Positions 16,146 through 25,648 are shown, counted from the first letter of the stretch. The stretch is DNA of 64,000 nucleotides from DATFNI01 sp963787205 (GCA_963787205.1 CAWBCD010000014.1:186001-250000); one strand, 5' to 3'. A program made the numbers and translations. Notes: a model not told the origin generated them from the letters alone.

Positions 16146-18656
16146 ATGTCTAAATCTGCCTCCAAAAAGAAAACCCCGACGAGCCGCGGCCATACCCCGG
16201 CTATTTCGACCGAAAAAAAACTTGAGATCCTTGGCGTGTTGCTAATCGCCGTGGGATTGCTGCTTGGAGTAAGTATCGTTACTTACGTGCCCGGAGACTA
16301 TGGTGTGATCCATAGCCTGTCGCTGAGCAACGTAGTGAATCCCAATAGTGGTCCTGCATTGAGGATACATAACGGACTGGGTATCGTAGGTGCGTATATA
16401 TCCTATTTCTTCGTAATCATGTTCGGCTATCCGAGCATCATCCTTCCAATCATTCTGATAGCATATGGATGGGTTGTCTTCAGGCAAAAACCGTTAAATG
16501 TATTAAATCGGTTTACCGTCCTGTGTGTTGCCTGGTTGCTTTTGATTATCACCTGCCTCGGATGGGTTTTCATGGGGAAAGATGTGTTCATGAGCTGGTA
16601 TGGCGCCTCAGGAGCCGCTTTTGCGGAGATACTGCGTAAAGTGACGGGATATTACGGATCAATCATCCTCTTGGTCGCCTTTCTGTTCATTGCCATCTTA
16701 TTCACCCTTGATTGGAATATCCAGCAGACACTGGATCGGTTTAAACATGGATACATGAATTTTAAAGAGCGGTCTGACGAGAAAAAAAGGCTGCGTCAAC
16801 TTAAGAAAGAGGCAAAAGAGAAACAGAAGGCAGCCATTGCGGCAAACCGGGAACGTATTGTTGCTGAAGAAAAACTGGCTGCAAGAAACAAGAAAACGCC
16901 AGTAACCGTTGACAAGTCCCGGATTGAAGATGATCCAAAGAAGATCATTGAAGAATCCACGGCTCGTGATCGTGAGCGGCTAGAAAGGGAACTAGAGGAG
17001 CAAAGGGAGGATCATGTCGGCCATCGTGCCCTTCTGGAGAAGGATGAAGAAGTGGAAGTCGACGAAAACGATCCGGCCTTTAACGTTCGTGTTGGCGAGG
17101 AAGAGGAGGAGGCCGGCGCACGTGATCTGGAAAAGCAACAGAAGGATAAAGAAAAAGGGAGTCCGGTTATCCGCTACAAATTTCCGACGATCGATCTGCT
17201 GGACAGTCCGCCCAACGAAGGAAAGGAAGTCGATCTCGAGGAAATAAACGAGAAAAAATACATTATCCTTGATAAGCTGAGGCGGCACGGCATCGAAATT
17301 CTCTCGATTGATGCCGTAGTGGGACCAACCGTAACCCTTTATGAGCTGACGCCGGCGCCCGATGTTAAGATCAGCAAGATTGAGAGTTACGCAAACGACC
17401 TGAAGATGGCCATGGCGACTCACGGCCTGCGAATCATCGCTCCTATTCCGGGTAAACCGGCCGTAGGAATTGAGGTGCCGAACAATAAACGCGAGACGGT
17501 TTACATCAAATCGATCATCAATACAAAGAAGTTTGTCGATACCAGCATGGATCTGCCGGTGGCCTTCGGCAAGACGATCGAAAATGAAGTATTCATGGTG
17601 GATCTGGGCAAGCTGCCTCACCTGCTTATTGCTGGTGCAACCGGATCAGGTAAGTCAGTTGGTATTAACACGATTATCACATGCCTGCTGTATAAGTGCC
17701 ATCCGGAGGATTTGAAGTTTGTTCTTATCGATCCGAAGAAGATCGAGTTGTCACTGTATCGCAATATCCAAAATTATTTTCTTGCATATCTGCCGGATGC
17801 TGAAGAACCCATCATAACAGATACTACAAAAGTGCTTGAAACACTGACCAGTGTCTGTAAAGAGATGGATGACCGGTACGAGCTTCTGAAGCTGGCGATG
17901 GTCCGCGATATCAACTCATATAATGAGAAGTACAAAAAAGATCAGCTTGATGAAGAGGAAGGACATCGTCATTTGCCCTACATAGTGGTGGTAATTGATG
18001 AGTTGGCGGATTTGATGATCACCGCCGGGAAAAAGATTGAAGAGCCGATTGCCAGAATTGCCCAGCTGGCACGTGCCGTCGGCATCCATATGGTCATTGC
18101 GACGCAGCGTCCGTCGGTTAATGTGATCACCGGTACCATCAAGGCTAACTTCCCGGCACGGATCGCCTACCAGGTGGCTTCAAAAGTCGATTCACGGACG
18201 ATTCTCGATACCATGGGAGCGGATCAGCTGATAGGCCGCGGCGACATGCTTTTCTCCGGTGGCGGTCCCATGGTGCGTATTCAAAACGCGTTTGTATCCA
18301 CCGAGGAGGTGGAACGAATAACAGAATTCATCGGAACGCAAATCGGGTATAAGGATCCGTACCTTTTGCCCGTTGTAGATGAGTCGGATGGCTCCGATGG
18401 TCGGAGTGATCCTCTCAGTAAAGCAGAACGCGATGAATTATTTGAAAAAGCGGCGGAAGTTGTTGTTCTACACCAACAGGGATCGGTATCCTTGCTGCAG
18501 AGAAAATTACGTCTTGGGTACAACCGCGCCGGTCGAATCATCGATCAGCTTTATCAGGCTGGTATCGTGGGCCCCTATCAGGGAAGCACAGCCCGTGAGG
18601 TACTGGTTGAAACTGAGGAAGAACTCGATGATATATTGAGGAACCTGGATGATTAA
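16146..18656 (+). CDS. ftsK: DNA translocase FtsK
   Basis: FtsK sits at the septum and pumps chromosomal DNA so that dimers are resolved before division closes. The 836-residue protein has four predicted membrane segments in the first 200 residues, a charged K/E-rich linker (about 215-330), and the alpha/beta motor with Walker A LIAGATGSGKSVG (about residue 494) and Walker B YIVVVIDELADLM. The C-terminal gamma winged helix is intact (LHQQGSVSLLQRKLRLGYNRAGRIID in consecutive pieces). Its last 8 bases overlap the lolA-like gene. The linker is shorter than in E. coli. Confidence 0.96.
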   Translation: MSKSASKKKTPTSRGHTPAISTEKKLEILGVLLIAVGLLLGVSIVTYVPGDYGVIHSLSLSNVVNPNSGPALRIHNGLGIVGAYISYFFVIMFGYPSIILPIILIAYGWVVFRQKPLNVLNRFTVLCVAWLLLIITCLGWVFMGKDVFMSWYGASGAAFAEILRKVTGYYGSIILLVAFLFIAILFTLDWNIQQTLDRFKHGYMNFKERSDEKKRLRQLKKEAKEKQKAAIAANRERIVAEEKLAARNKKTPVTVDKSRIEDDPKKIIEESTARDRERLERELEEQREDHVGHRALLEKDEEVEVDENDPAFNVRVGEEEEEAGARDLEKQQKDKEKGSPVIRYKFPTIDLLDSPPNEGKEVDLEEINEKKYIILDKLRRHGIEILSIDAVVGPTVTLYELTPAPDVKISKIESYANDLKMAMATHGLRIIAPIPGKPAVGIEVPNNKRETVYIKSIINTKKFVDTSMDLPVAFGKTIENEVFMVDLGKLPHLLIAGATGSGKSVGINTIITCLLYKCHPEDLKFVLIDPKKIELSLYRNIQNYFLAYLPDAEEPIITDTTKVLETLTSVCKEMDDRYELLKLAMVRDINSYNEKYKKDQLDEEEGHRHLPYIVVVIDELADLMITAGKKIEEPIARIAQLARAVGIHMVIATQRPSVNVITGTIKANFPARIAYQVASKVDSRTILDTMGADQLIGRGDMLFSGGGPMVRIQNAFVSTEEVERITEFIGTQIGYKDPYLLPVVDESDGSDGRSDPLSKAERDELFEKAAEVVVLHQQGSVSLLQRKLRLGYNRAGRIIDQLYQAGIVGPYQGSTAREVLVETEEELDDILRNLDD

Positions 18657-19278
18657 AATCGGTACGGTAGTCTTCTTGATTGGCTTAATGAGTATGCTGA
18701 CTGTGGCGGCACGTGCGCAAAACGATAGCCCGGCGCTCGATGCAATTAAATCTAATCTGTTGGCAGGTAAAGTCTTTAAAGCTAAACTGGATAATAAATT
18801 TATTGATCCAACAACAAAGGATACGGTACATACGAGCGGAGAGATCTGGATTGGGAAAAGTGAATATAAAATCCATATGAATGATCGGTATATCGTTGTT
18901 GATGGCAAAGTTTCAAGGGTGTATAGTGCCCAGAAGAATCAGCTGATTATTTCGAATTATGATCCAAGCGAAGACGATTATGCGCCGTCTCATTTTTTAG
19001 CAGGCACACAAAAGGAGTATATGGTACGGCAACAGAAAAGCCCGAATGGGAATTATCATGTTGTTCTGTTCTCGAGGGATCCTTTCAGTTTATTTAAACA
19101 GGTCGATATTATGGTAGATAAGAAGAACGATACTCCGTTATGGGTGAAATCGGTCGACCAAACAGGTAATATCACGATATCACGGTTTGATGATGGAGAG
19201 TATGTGATGGGTACTTCAGAAATGTTTGACCTGAAATACCCGTCCAATGCGCATATCGTGGATCTGAGGAAAGAATAG
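18649..19278 (+). CDS. LolA-like outer-membrane lipoprotein carrier
   Basis: The 209-residue protein has a signal peptide (MIKIGTVVFLIGLMSMLTVA, cut after ARAQ) and the LolA-type half-barrel pattern: AKLDNKFIDPTTKDTVHTSGEIWIGKS early, then a VDGKVSRVYSAQKNQLIIS hairpin. LolA shuttles lipoproteins across the periplasm from the LolCDE complex to the outer membrane. Sequence identity to classic LolA is low, so the call rests on layout and on its place directly after ftsK, where lolA lies in many bacteria. It overlaps ftsK by 8 bases, which implies coupled translation. Confidence 0.78.
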   Translation: MIKIGTVVFLIGLMSMLTVAARAQNDSPALDAIKSNLLAGKVFKAKLDNKFIDPTTKDTVHTSGEIWIGKSEYKIHMNDRYIVVDGKVSRVYSAQKNQLIISNYDPSEDDYAPSHFLAGTQKEYMVRQQKSPNGNYHVVLFSRDPFSLFKQVDIMVDKKNDTPLWVKSVDQTGNITISRFDDGEYVMGTSEMFDLKYPSNAHIVDLRKE

Positions 19279-19284
19279 CCGGGT

Positions 19285-20346
19285 ATGAAGCGAATTATTC
19301 AGGTTGTTATCGGTTTAAGTATCGGTTGTGTATTTCTCTGGCTGGCATTCCGGAATGTGAAGTGGTCGTCACTGGTAGTTTATCTGGATCAGATGCATTA
19401 CGGCTGGATTTTGCCATTCCTGGTGGTATCCGTTTTCTCCCATTATCTGCGCACCGAACGCTGGAAGATGCTGGTTGATAAGAAAGACCGTTCCCTGAGG
19501 CGACCTATCCTTTTTGCCGGTGTCATGATTGGATACGTGGTGAATTATGCCATTCCCCGGGCCGGAGAAGTGTCCCGTTGCGTGTATGTAGGCAGGAAAG
19601 AGGAAGAATCAGTCAGCTCGATTTTAGGATCAGTTGTTTTGGAACGAATCGTTGATCTAGTATGCCTTATTTTACTCTTCATTTTTGTAGCCATATATCT
19701 GATCACTGATCCAAGACTGCTCAGACAACTCTTTGGCAATGAGATCGTCGACTGGTTTACCAATGCTTTTACCTGGAGAAACATGGGTGAGAAGGCCGCC
19801 TGGTTGATTGTTATCATTGCTGCCATCTGGGCTATGTACCAGGGGCTGATATGGTTAGGGAAACATGTATCGTTTGTTGCCAGAATCGAAAATCGTATCA
19901 CCGGATTTTTAAAACTATTTTTGGAAGGACTTACCAGCATCAGAAGGATTCGTAACTGGCCTCTCTTTCTATTCCTCACAATAGTGATGTGGGTATGCTA
20001 CGTGTTGATGAGTTACATTCCCTTTTATATGTTCAATATGGTAGCTACTTACCATCTCACACTGGTTGATGCTCTCACGCTGACGACTATCGCCTCAATA
20101 GGTATCGCTTTACCATCCCCGGGAGGCATGGGAACGTACCACTGGTTAGTTAAACAGACGTTGTGGGTTTTGTTCGGCGTTCCCCAGGTAACAGGACTGG
20201 CGTATGCGTTTGTGGTTTATTTCATGACGCTTATTATGTTCCTGACTGTTGCTCCGCTGGCCATGTATTGGGTCCGTTTTCTTCATCTTGGCAAAGCGAA
20301 TGTCGGTATTGGCCAGCTTATTGGACGTAATACGGATACACGGTAG
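19285..20346 (+). CDS. Flippase-like integral membrane protein (UPF0104/AglD type)
   Basis: This 353-residue protein has about eight membrane helices and the family landmarks: a first helix starting at the N-terminus (VIGLSIGCVFLWLAFRNVKW), the ERWKMLV motif, NYAIPRAGEVSRC and the late PSPGGMGTYHW loop. The family includes the flippase part of lysyl-phosphatidylglycerol synthase and archaeal AglD-like proteins. The substrate here is unknown. It has no catalytic synthase domain. The gene starts 6 bases after the lolA-like gene and closes the ftsK-lolA unit. Confidence 0.8.
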   Translation: MKRIIQVVIGLSIGCVFLWLAFRNVKWSSLVVYLDQMHYGWILPFLVVSVFSHYLRTERWKMLVDKKDRSLRRPILFAGVMIGYVVNYAIPRAGEVSRCVYVGRKEEESVSSILGSVVLERIVDLVCLILLFIFVAIYLITDPRLLRQLFGNEIVDWFTNAFTWRNMGEKAAWLIVIIAAIWAMYQGLIWLGKHVSFVARIENRITGFLKLFLEGLTSIRRIRNWPLFLFLTIVMWVCYVLMSYIPFYMFNMVATYHLTLVDALTLTTIASIGIALPSPGGMGTYHWLVKQTLWVLFGVPQVTGLAYAFVVYFMTLIMFLTVAPLAMYWVRFLHLGKANVGIGQLIGRNTDTR

Positions 20347-20521
20347 TAAGATTTCCCATTTTTTTGTATCGTATCGTGATCCTCGTCCAGAATATTGCGG
20401 CGGGTATGAACCTTGGTTCTTGCCCATTTCACCAAATTGTTAAAGTCATCCATGATCCCGATTTGCGTTCCCTTTGATAATAAGACAAACGATCGTTGGA
20501 TATGATTACCGAATACGGATT

Positions 20522-22204
20522 ATGAAATCGTACACTCGATTAGCTTTCATCTTACTCATTTTAATGGTTCCCCTTCTTGCCCATGCCCAGGAAGGCGGTG
20601 AAAAGAAGAAGATTTCAAATTCTCTCCTTCCGGATATCAATCCTCAGGATATTGAGATCAAAGGTAATTTTCAGGCAACATTCCCCGGACTCCGCCGCCA
20701 GCCAATACTTGGATTCAACCCGACCCCGCCGGTATTCCAGATCAATCCCAACCGGGTGCCATTCATGGAATCTCCCGACCAGGCGGTTGCAAATATCCCG
20801 ATCAGTAAGCTTGAGAGTCCGATTGGCCCGCAACAGCCCAGGTTTACATATCCCAAGGAGGGGAATATTTATGCACGACTCGGGCTCGGTTCGTACTTCA
20901 GTCCGGAGGGTGTGGCTTATCTGGAAACACCGGCTGGAGCAAACAGCCGCTTTGTTGCCGGTGTGAATTACGCGTCTACCGATGGCCACCTCAAAGGATT
21001 ACCAGATTCGGACAGAAATCTGCATTTCCATGTCGGATGGGATGGTCAGATCGGCACAAATGATCGTCTGGGTGTTGATCTTTCCGGAACCAGTGCATTT
21101 AATTACCTGCCGGACCTGGCGCGAAAGACGAATTATGGCGGGACAGGTATCAAGCTTGGATATGAGCATGTAAAGAACGCATACCATGAGTTTGATGCGC
21201 ATGTCAAGTATGATTACTTCACTTATTTTCAGTCAAAACAGCCAAAGGATAACTACGAGCATGTTTTTGATATTGGTCTGAAACAGAGTCTTGAAGGACC
21301 GGCCATGAATTCAGGTTTTGTAGGTTCTGTTGGGCTTACAGCCTCGCAGTATAATACTCAGAATGTGTCCGGCCGACAGTGGTATATTGTCCATCCGGAG
21401 GTCACCTATGAACAGCGGTTTGGGTATGCGCAACATCTGAAGATTGGTGCCAGTTTTTATGCTTCGAGCGATAGCATGGGCAGCAAGCTCAACATTTACC
21501 CGGAGGTTGAGTATTCATTCTTTGGGATCAAACGAATTAAAATCAAAGGCTGGTTGACAGGTTCCGTCGAGAATGGTGGGATGAGGGGATACTTCGAAAA
21601 TCGCCGGATGATAGTTTCTAACACGGTCCCTCTGAATAATCGGTATTGGGAAGTTGGCGGATCCGCATCGTTCCAACTGATCAAGAGCCTGAAACTGACG
21701 GGCAACCTGCAGTACCGGCGTTATAGTTCGTTCGAGTACATGTATGCAGAAAATTCCGGTTCGTTACTTCAACCTTACAGTTACAACATGGGTTGGGACA
21801 AAGGGGCCAATATTTTGCGACTGGAAGCGGGGCTCGTCTGGGATGCGGTTCCTCAGAAATTTGCCTTTAAATTTTCAGCTTATGCACAACGTCCCAAGCT
21901 GGCTCATCTAAAAGATATTCCCTTCTATGAACATGTCGGATTGCATACCGAATTTTCGGTCAAACCGATTGATCGTCTTTACATTAAAGGTTGGGTCAAC
22001 TACCTTGGCAAACGGGCCTATGATCTCACAGAACACAAACTTGGTACAGCATGGCTTGGAGGTGCGCGAGTGGAGTTTGAACTAACCCATCAACTTGGAG
22101 TTTATGTGAAGACGACCAATGCTTTCGATGCAAGTTACCGGCTGTTGCCAACCTACCAGGAGATGCCGGTCCGTTTTTACGGGGGAATTATCTTGAAACC
22201 ATAA
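20522..22204 (+). CDS. Outer-membrane beta-barrel protein, TonB-receptor-like
   Basis: Starting at the ATG at 20522 gives a clean signal peptide (MKSYTRLAFILLILMVPLLAHAQ). The in-frame ATG at 20474 would put 16 charged residues in front of it. The mature part (about 540 residues) is rich in alternating aromatic strands and ends GGIILKP, with barrel features similar to the C-terminal part of TonB-dependent receptors. I see no recognisable plug domain or carboxypeptidase-like repeat. It is followed 4 bases later by the HU-like genes and then exbB-exbD-tonB, so it may be a partner of that energy system. The ligand is unknown. Confidence 0.65.
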   Translation: MKSYTRLAFILLILMVPLLAHAQEGGEKKKISNSLLPDINPQDIEIKGNFQATFPGLRRQPILGFNPTPPVFQINPNRVPFMESPDQAVANIPISKLESPIGPQQPRFTYPKEGNIYARLGLGSYFSPEGVAYLETPAGANSRFVAGVNYASTDGHLKGLPDSDRNLHFHVGWDGQIGTNDRLGVDLSGTSAFNYLPDLARKTNYGGTGIKLGYEHVKNAYHEFDAHVKYDYFTYFQSKQPKDNYEHVFDIGLKQSLEGPAMNSGFVGSVGLTASQYNTQNVSGRQWYIVHPEVTYEQRFGYAQHLKIGASFYASSDSMGSKLNIYPEVEYSFFGIKRIKIKGWLTGSVENGGMRGYFENRRMIVSNTVPLNNRYWEVGGSASFQLIKSLKLTGNLQYRRYSSFEYMYAENSGSLLQPYSYNMGWDKGANILRLEAGLVWDAVPQKFAFKFSAYAQRPKLAHLKDIPFYEHVGLHTEFSVKPIDRLYIKGWVNYLGKRAYDLTEHKLGTAWLGGARVEFELTHQLGVYVKTTNAFDASYRLLPTYQEMPVRFYGGIILKP

Positions 22205-22208
22205 AGAT

Positions 22209-22403
22209 ATGAACAAAGAACTTACCCGAGCGATGGCTGAAATCATCAGGGAACAGGCCATCAAAAAACAATCTGTGAAGATAGATGGACTTGGTACATT
22301 CAAGCCCATCCATCGCAAACAGTATCAGACACAATATCGTAATGGGCGTGTGGTAATGATGCCGCCGACCGACTACATCCTGTTTACACCTGATAAACAA
22401 TAA
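22209..22403 (+). CDS. Small HU-like protein (64 residues)
   Basis: The protein reads like a shortened HU/IHF fold: an N-terminal helix (NKELTRAMAEIIREQAIKKQ), the conserved turn IDGLGTFKPIHRKQ (compare the GFGTF of HU), and a beta-arm-like segment GRVVMMPPTDYILFTPDK corresponding to the IPASKVPAFKPGK end of HU. It lacks the first part of the HU helix pair. The next gene starts 2 bases later and begins with a second HU-like domain, so the pair probably corresponds to the two HU-like domains that are fused in other Bacteroidota HU/SPOR proteins. DNA binding is an inference. Confidence 0.7.
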   Translation: MNKELTRAMAEIIREQAIKKQSVKIDGLGTFKPIHRKQYQTQYRNGRVVMMPPTDYILFTPDKQ

Positions 22404-22405
22404 AA

Positions 22406-23680
22406 ATGGCTATCACACACGAGCAATTTATTCAGTTATTGGCTGAGAAGCTTGGTCTGAATGCAGAGGAGGTTTCAGACGAGCTAAATCAATTAATCGA
22501 TCAGATACAGCAAGAGACTGCAAAGGGTGACGAGTTTACCATTGACAAGTTTGGGACGTTTAAGGTGAAGAACGGTCGGTTATCCTTCGAGGTCGATCCT
22601 ACCTTTGCACTGGAGATAAACTTCAAGTACGCAGGCATGACACCTGTCGAGCTGAAGGGTGGAAAAACAGCAACTGTTTCCGACGAGGAAATGGGTCCCC
22701 TTGAAAAACCGGAACCGGAAGAGGAGGTGTCTGCGAGGGAATCCAAAGAGAAAGAAGAAGCCTCAAAAGATGAATCCGTAAAATCGGAATCAACAGATGA
22801 AAAGGGAACCAAAGGATCGGATGACGAAGCCCAAACTGAGCAGGAACCAGATTGGGTTCCAGGCGATGTATCTTCCGAAGCGGAAGTCTCAGGCACTAAG
22901 GAAGAAAAGAAAAACGATCGGAAATCAGATCAGGAAAGAGCGCACATCTACAGATCGCCAAACCGGCTTCTCAATGAGGATGAATTGCCCAAACGCAGGA
23001 CTGGCCTGTTTGTCGTTATTATTATGATCCTAGCTGTAGTGTTCGCTGGGTACTATTTTATTGTTCAGGGAGGGGGAGCTCCAGTTGCTGAAAATACAGT
23101 TGGAGAATCTCAGGGTGATTCTGTTTATATACGGGATGATAATGTCAAACCCGAAGTGCACAACAGACAGAGAGCCAACGAAAAAGATACAACCGCTGGC
23201 ACAACAGGGGTAACTGGTACGGCACCTGATTCAACAAAAATGGCTTCTGACATGGCGAATTCCGGTGGTAGTCAGTCAACTTCTCTGCCAAAAACAAAAA
23301 AAACCGGGGCTTCAAATACTGCTGATGTAAGTGCATCCGTTGCAGCAAAAGACTCAGCAGCAGCAAAGAACATAATGAATGATCTGACAGAGACCTCTCT
23401 CTATGGTCTGCACGGGAAGGCCAGCAACGATATCGGCGATTATTATACTATCGTGATTGCTTCACTCCAGGATCAGAGTAAGGCTCAGTCAGTAGGCAAA
23501 AGGTGGGGAACCCGTAACTATCGAGTAGTCGTTGCACCGGGACAAGTGCATAGTCAGACTTGGTATCGTGTCGGGCTTGGCCAGTTCTCTTCTATTTCAG
23601 ATGCTGAACATGCTGTTAAGGAGCTGCCGAATCGACTGCAAGACAACAAACATCACTTCATTCGTAGAATTCACCAATAA
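22406..23680 (+). CDS. HU-like, transmembrane and SPOR domain protein
   Basis: The 424 residues divide cleanly. Residues 1-85 are an HU-like domain (FTIDKFGTFKVKNGRLSFEV). Residues 95-195 are an acidic, E/K/S-rich linker. Residues 200-220 form one membrane helix (FVVIIMILAVVFAGYYFIV). Residues 225-340 are a low-complexity T/S/D-rich spacer, and 345-424 are a SPOR domain (YYTIVIASLQDQSKAQ to the end), which binds denuded septal peptidoglycan. The topology puts the HU-like part in the cytoplasm and SPOR in the periplasm. It lies between the small HU-like gene (2-base gap) and exbB (15 bases). A tether between DNA and the division septum is a hypothesis. Confidence 0.82.
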   Translation: MAITHEQFIQLLAEKLGLNAEEVSDELNQLIDQIQQETAKGDEFTIDKFGTFKVKNGRLSFEVDPTFALEINFKYAGMTPVELKGGKTATVSDEEMGPLEKPEPEEEVSARESKEKEEASKDESVKSESTDEKGTKGSDDEAQTEQEPDWVPGDVSSEAEVSGTKEEKKNDRKSDQERAHIYRSPNRLLNEDELPKRRTGLFVVIIMILAVVFAGYYFIVQGGGAPVAENTVGESQGDSVYIRDDNVKPEVHNRQRANEKDTTAGTTGVTGTAPDSTKMASDMANSGGSQSTSLPKTKKTGASNTADVSASVAAKDSAAAKNIMNDLTETSLYGLHGKASNDIGDYYTIVIASLQDQSKAQSVGKRWGTRNYRVVVAPGQVHSQTWYRVGLGQFSSISDAEHAVKELPNRLQDNKHHFIRRIHQ

Positions 23681-23695
23681 AATCCAGGACAATCG

Positions 23696-24424
23696 ATGGC
23701 TTTACCGATGATTCAAATGCTACTTTTTCTGCAGGATACTCTCGCTGCTGCGGATTCTCTGAATCAGGCGACTTCACCTCAACACATGTCGTTGCTGCAA
23801 ATGATGGTCAGTGGCGGGGTAATTATGATCCCGATCGCTTTGTGTTCTATTATTGCAATTTATGTGATAGCCGAACGCTGGCGATTCCTGAGTAATTCAA
23901 ACCTGGATTCCGATCAGTTCCTGCGCACAATCCAGGATATGCTGGAAAACGGAGAGGTTCGTGGCGCAGAACGTTATTGTGAAGATGTGGGCAAACCACT
24001 GGCTCGAATCCTTGAAAGCGGTATACGACGCCTTGGACGCCCGTTAATGGATATCGAAGATGCTATCAAGAACACGGGTAAGAAGGAAACCTACAAACTT
24101 GAAGAACGTATGGATTGGCTGGCGACGGTTGCCGGGGTAGCTCCGATGTTGGGCTTTCTCGGAACAGTGACCGGTATGATCCAGGCTTTCCAGCAGATTC
24201 AAACCTTCCAGGGCAACGTGAATCCGAGTGTTCTTGCTGGTGGCATCTGGGAAGCGTTATTGACGACAGCCTTTGGATTGCTGGTAGGTATCGTAGCTTA
24301 TGGGTTTTATAACTACCTGTTGAAAAAGATCAATCGAATGGTGTTTGATCTGGAAAATGCCAGTACAGAGTTCCTGGAATTGCTCCAGACCCCATCCTCC
24401 AAAAAACAAGTCGTATCACGATGA
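23696..24424 (+). CDS. exbB: MotA/TolQ/ExbB proton channel family protein
   Basis: This 242-residue inner-membrane protein forms the proton channel with ExbD and energises outer-membrane work through TonB. Three membrane segments are visible (about residues 38-58, 138-158 and 178-200). The family core is clear: WLATVAGVAPMLGFLGTVTGMIQAF and the third helix with GGIWEALLTTAFGLLVGIVAYGFYN. A TolQ role in the Tol-Pal system cannot be excluded from sequence alone. The gene shares a 4-base ATGA overlap with exbD. Confidence 0.92.
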   Translation: MALPMIQMLLFLQDTLAAADSLNQATSPQHMSLLQMMVSGGVIMIPIALCSIIAIYVIAERWRFLSNSNLDSDQFLRTIQDMLENGEVRGAERYCEDVGKPLARILESGIRRLGRPLMDIEDAIKNTGKKETYKLEERMDWLATVAGVAPMLGFLGTVTGMIQAFQQIQTFQGNVNPSVLAGGIWEALLTTAFGLLVGIVAYGFYNYLLKKINRMVFDLENASTEFLELLQTPSSKKQVVSR

Positions 24425-24831
24425 AATTTCGAGAAGATAACGACCGGTTACAGCCTCTTTCGATGTTTTCCCATTCGTCGCTGACGGATATCGTGATGTT
24501 GTTGCTGATCTTTTTCCTGTTGACATCCTCTTTCGTTACACATTTCGGGATCAAAGTGAATATTCCTAAAGCCGAAAGTGGAACGCCGGAAAACAGTCAG
24601 TATATCACGGTAACATTAACCAAGACTAACCGTTATTATGTTGGTGGGAAACCGGTAAGCCGGGGCCTGCTTGCATCGGCTATACGTCAGGAATATCAGA
24701 AGAATCCCAGACATGTTCTTGTTCTTCGGGCTGATAAAGATGCGCGTATTGATGAGGCTGTACAGGTAATGAATGTGGCCCAGGCTTTGAATCTCCGCGT
24801 GGTAATGGCAACAGAACGAACGTCGCGCTGA
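24421..24831 (+). CDS. exbD: ExbD/TolR biopolymer transport protein
   Basis: The 136-residue protein has the single N-terminal membrane helix with the essential proton-carrying aspartate (SLTDIVMLLLIFFLLTSSF, aspartate at about residue 23) and a short periplasmic domain ending with a VLRADKDARIDEAVQVMNVA segment typical of ExbD/TolR. It overlaps exbB by four bases and is followed 7 bases later by the tonB-like gene. Confidence 0.92.
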   Translation: MKFREDNDRLQPLSMFSHSSLTDIVMLLLIFFLLTSSFVTHFGIKVNIPKAESGTPENSQYITVTLTKTNRYYVGGKPVSRGLLASAIRQEYQKNPRHVLVLRADKDARIDEAVQVMNVAQALNLRVVMATERTSR

Positions 24832-24838
24832 CACAAAC

Positions 24839-25648
24839 ATGCAATTAAAAGACGAGGAAAAATTTGGATTCTGGGTAACCGGCGGGGTACACGTGCTGCT
24901 CGTGATACTTGCCCTTCTCATTTATGTTGGGAACAGCAGTCCGCGTCGGGCCGCATTTCTTGAGGTCACGCTGGGTAACTTCAGCGAGGGAAAACCGGCC
25001 CAGTTTGCAAAAAAGAAAGAGCCAAAAGTGGCGACTCGTCCGAATCCTTCAAAACAAGAACCGGATAAGCCGGAACAAAAGAAAATAGATAAACAGCCCA
25101 AGAAACCTTCACCGGATAAAAAAGTATCGAAAGCCGTAAAACTTCCAGATCAAAAACAGCCAGTCAAGGAACCACCCATCAAGACGCCCGAAACGGATAA
25201 GATAAATCCCGAGAAGAGCGAGGAAAAGAAACAGAAGGAAGTGAATGTAGCTCCGAAGACGGAAAAAGGAGAGACGATCCAAAAAGGAGCCAAGACCAGC
25301 GGTGATATCAAGGGTGCACAAGGTGATGTTAAAGCCGACCAGGGAACGGGTACTTCGGAAAAGAAATCGGCTCCGTATAAATTGGAATGGGAAGGAGATA
25401 TACAGCGCACACCGGTTATTCAGCCCCTTCCTGATTATACTGTCGATGTGGAAGCTGTCATTACCGTACGTTTCCAGGTGATGCCGGATGGCTCGGTTGG
25501 ACGTATGATCCCGCTAAAGAAAATGAACCCCGAACTCGAAAAAGAAGTATTTAAGACGCTCCGAAGCTGGCGGTTCAATCCGCTTCCTCCCGGAGTCCCG
25601 CAAGTACCGCAGTGGGGAACCATAACGTTCCGGTTTGTGCTACAGTAA
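24839..25648 (+). CDS. tonB: TonB-family energy transducer
   Basis: The 269-residue protein shows the three-part TonB layout: an N-terminal membrane helix (VTGGVHVLLVILALLIYVG, about residues 13-31), a long periplasm-spanning K/P/E-rich linker (about 50-165), and a C-terminal domain (about 180-269) containing VITVRFQVMPDGSVG and EKEVFKTLRSWRFNPLPPG, with the family YP-like strand pair. TolA is the other option, but the C-terminal sequence fits TonB better. It is the end of the exbB-exbD-tonB unit. The outer-membrane barrel upstream (20522-22204) is a candidate client. Confidence 0.88.
   Translation: MQLKDEEKFGFWVTGGVHVLLVILALLIYVGNSSPRRAAFLEVTLGNFSEGKPAQFAKKKEPKVATRPNPSKQEPDKPEQKKIDKQPKKPSPDKKVSKAVKLPDQKQPVKEPPIKTPETDKINPEKSEEKKQKEVNVAPKTEKGETIQKGAKTSGDIKGAQGDVKADQGTGTSEKKSAPYKLEWEGDIQRTPVIQPLPDYTVDVEAVITVRFQVMPDGSVGRMIPLKKMNPELEKEVFKTLRSWRFNPLPPGVPQVPQWGTITFRFVLQ

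Noticed and set aside
22209..22403. A complete HU protein
   Set aside because: At 64 residues it lacks about 25 residues of a normal HU and part of the first helix pair, so it is called HU-like only.
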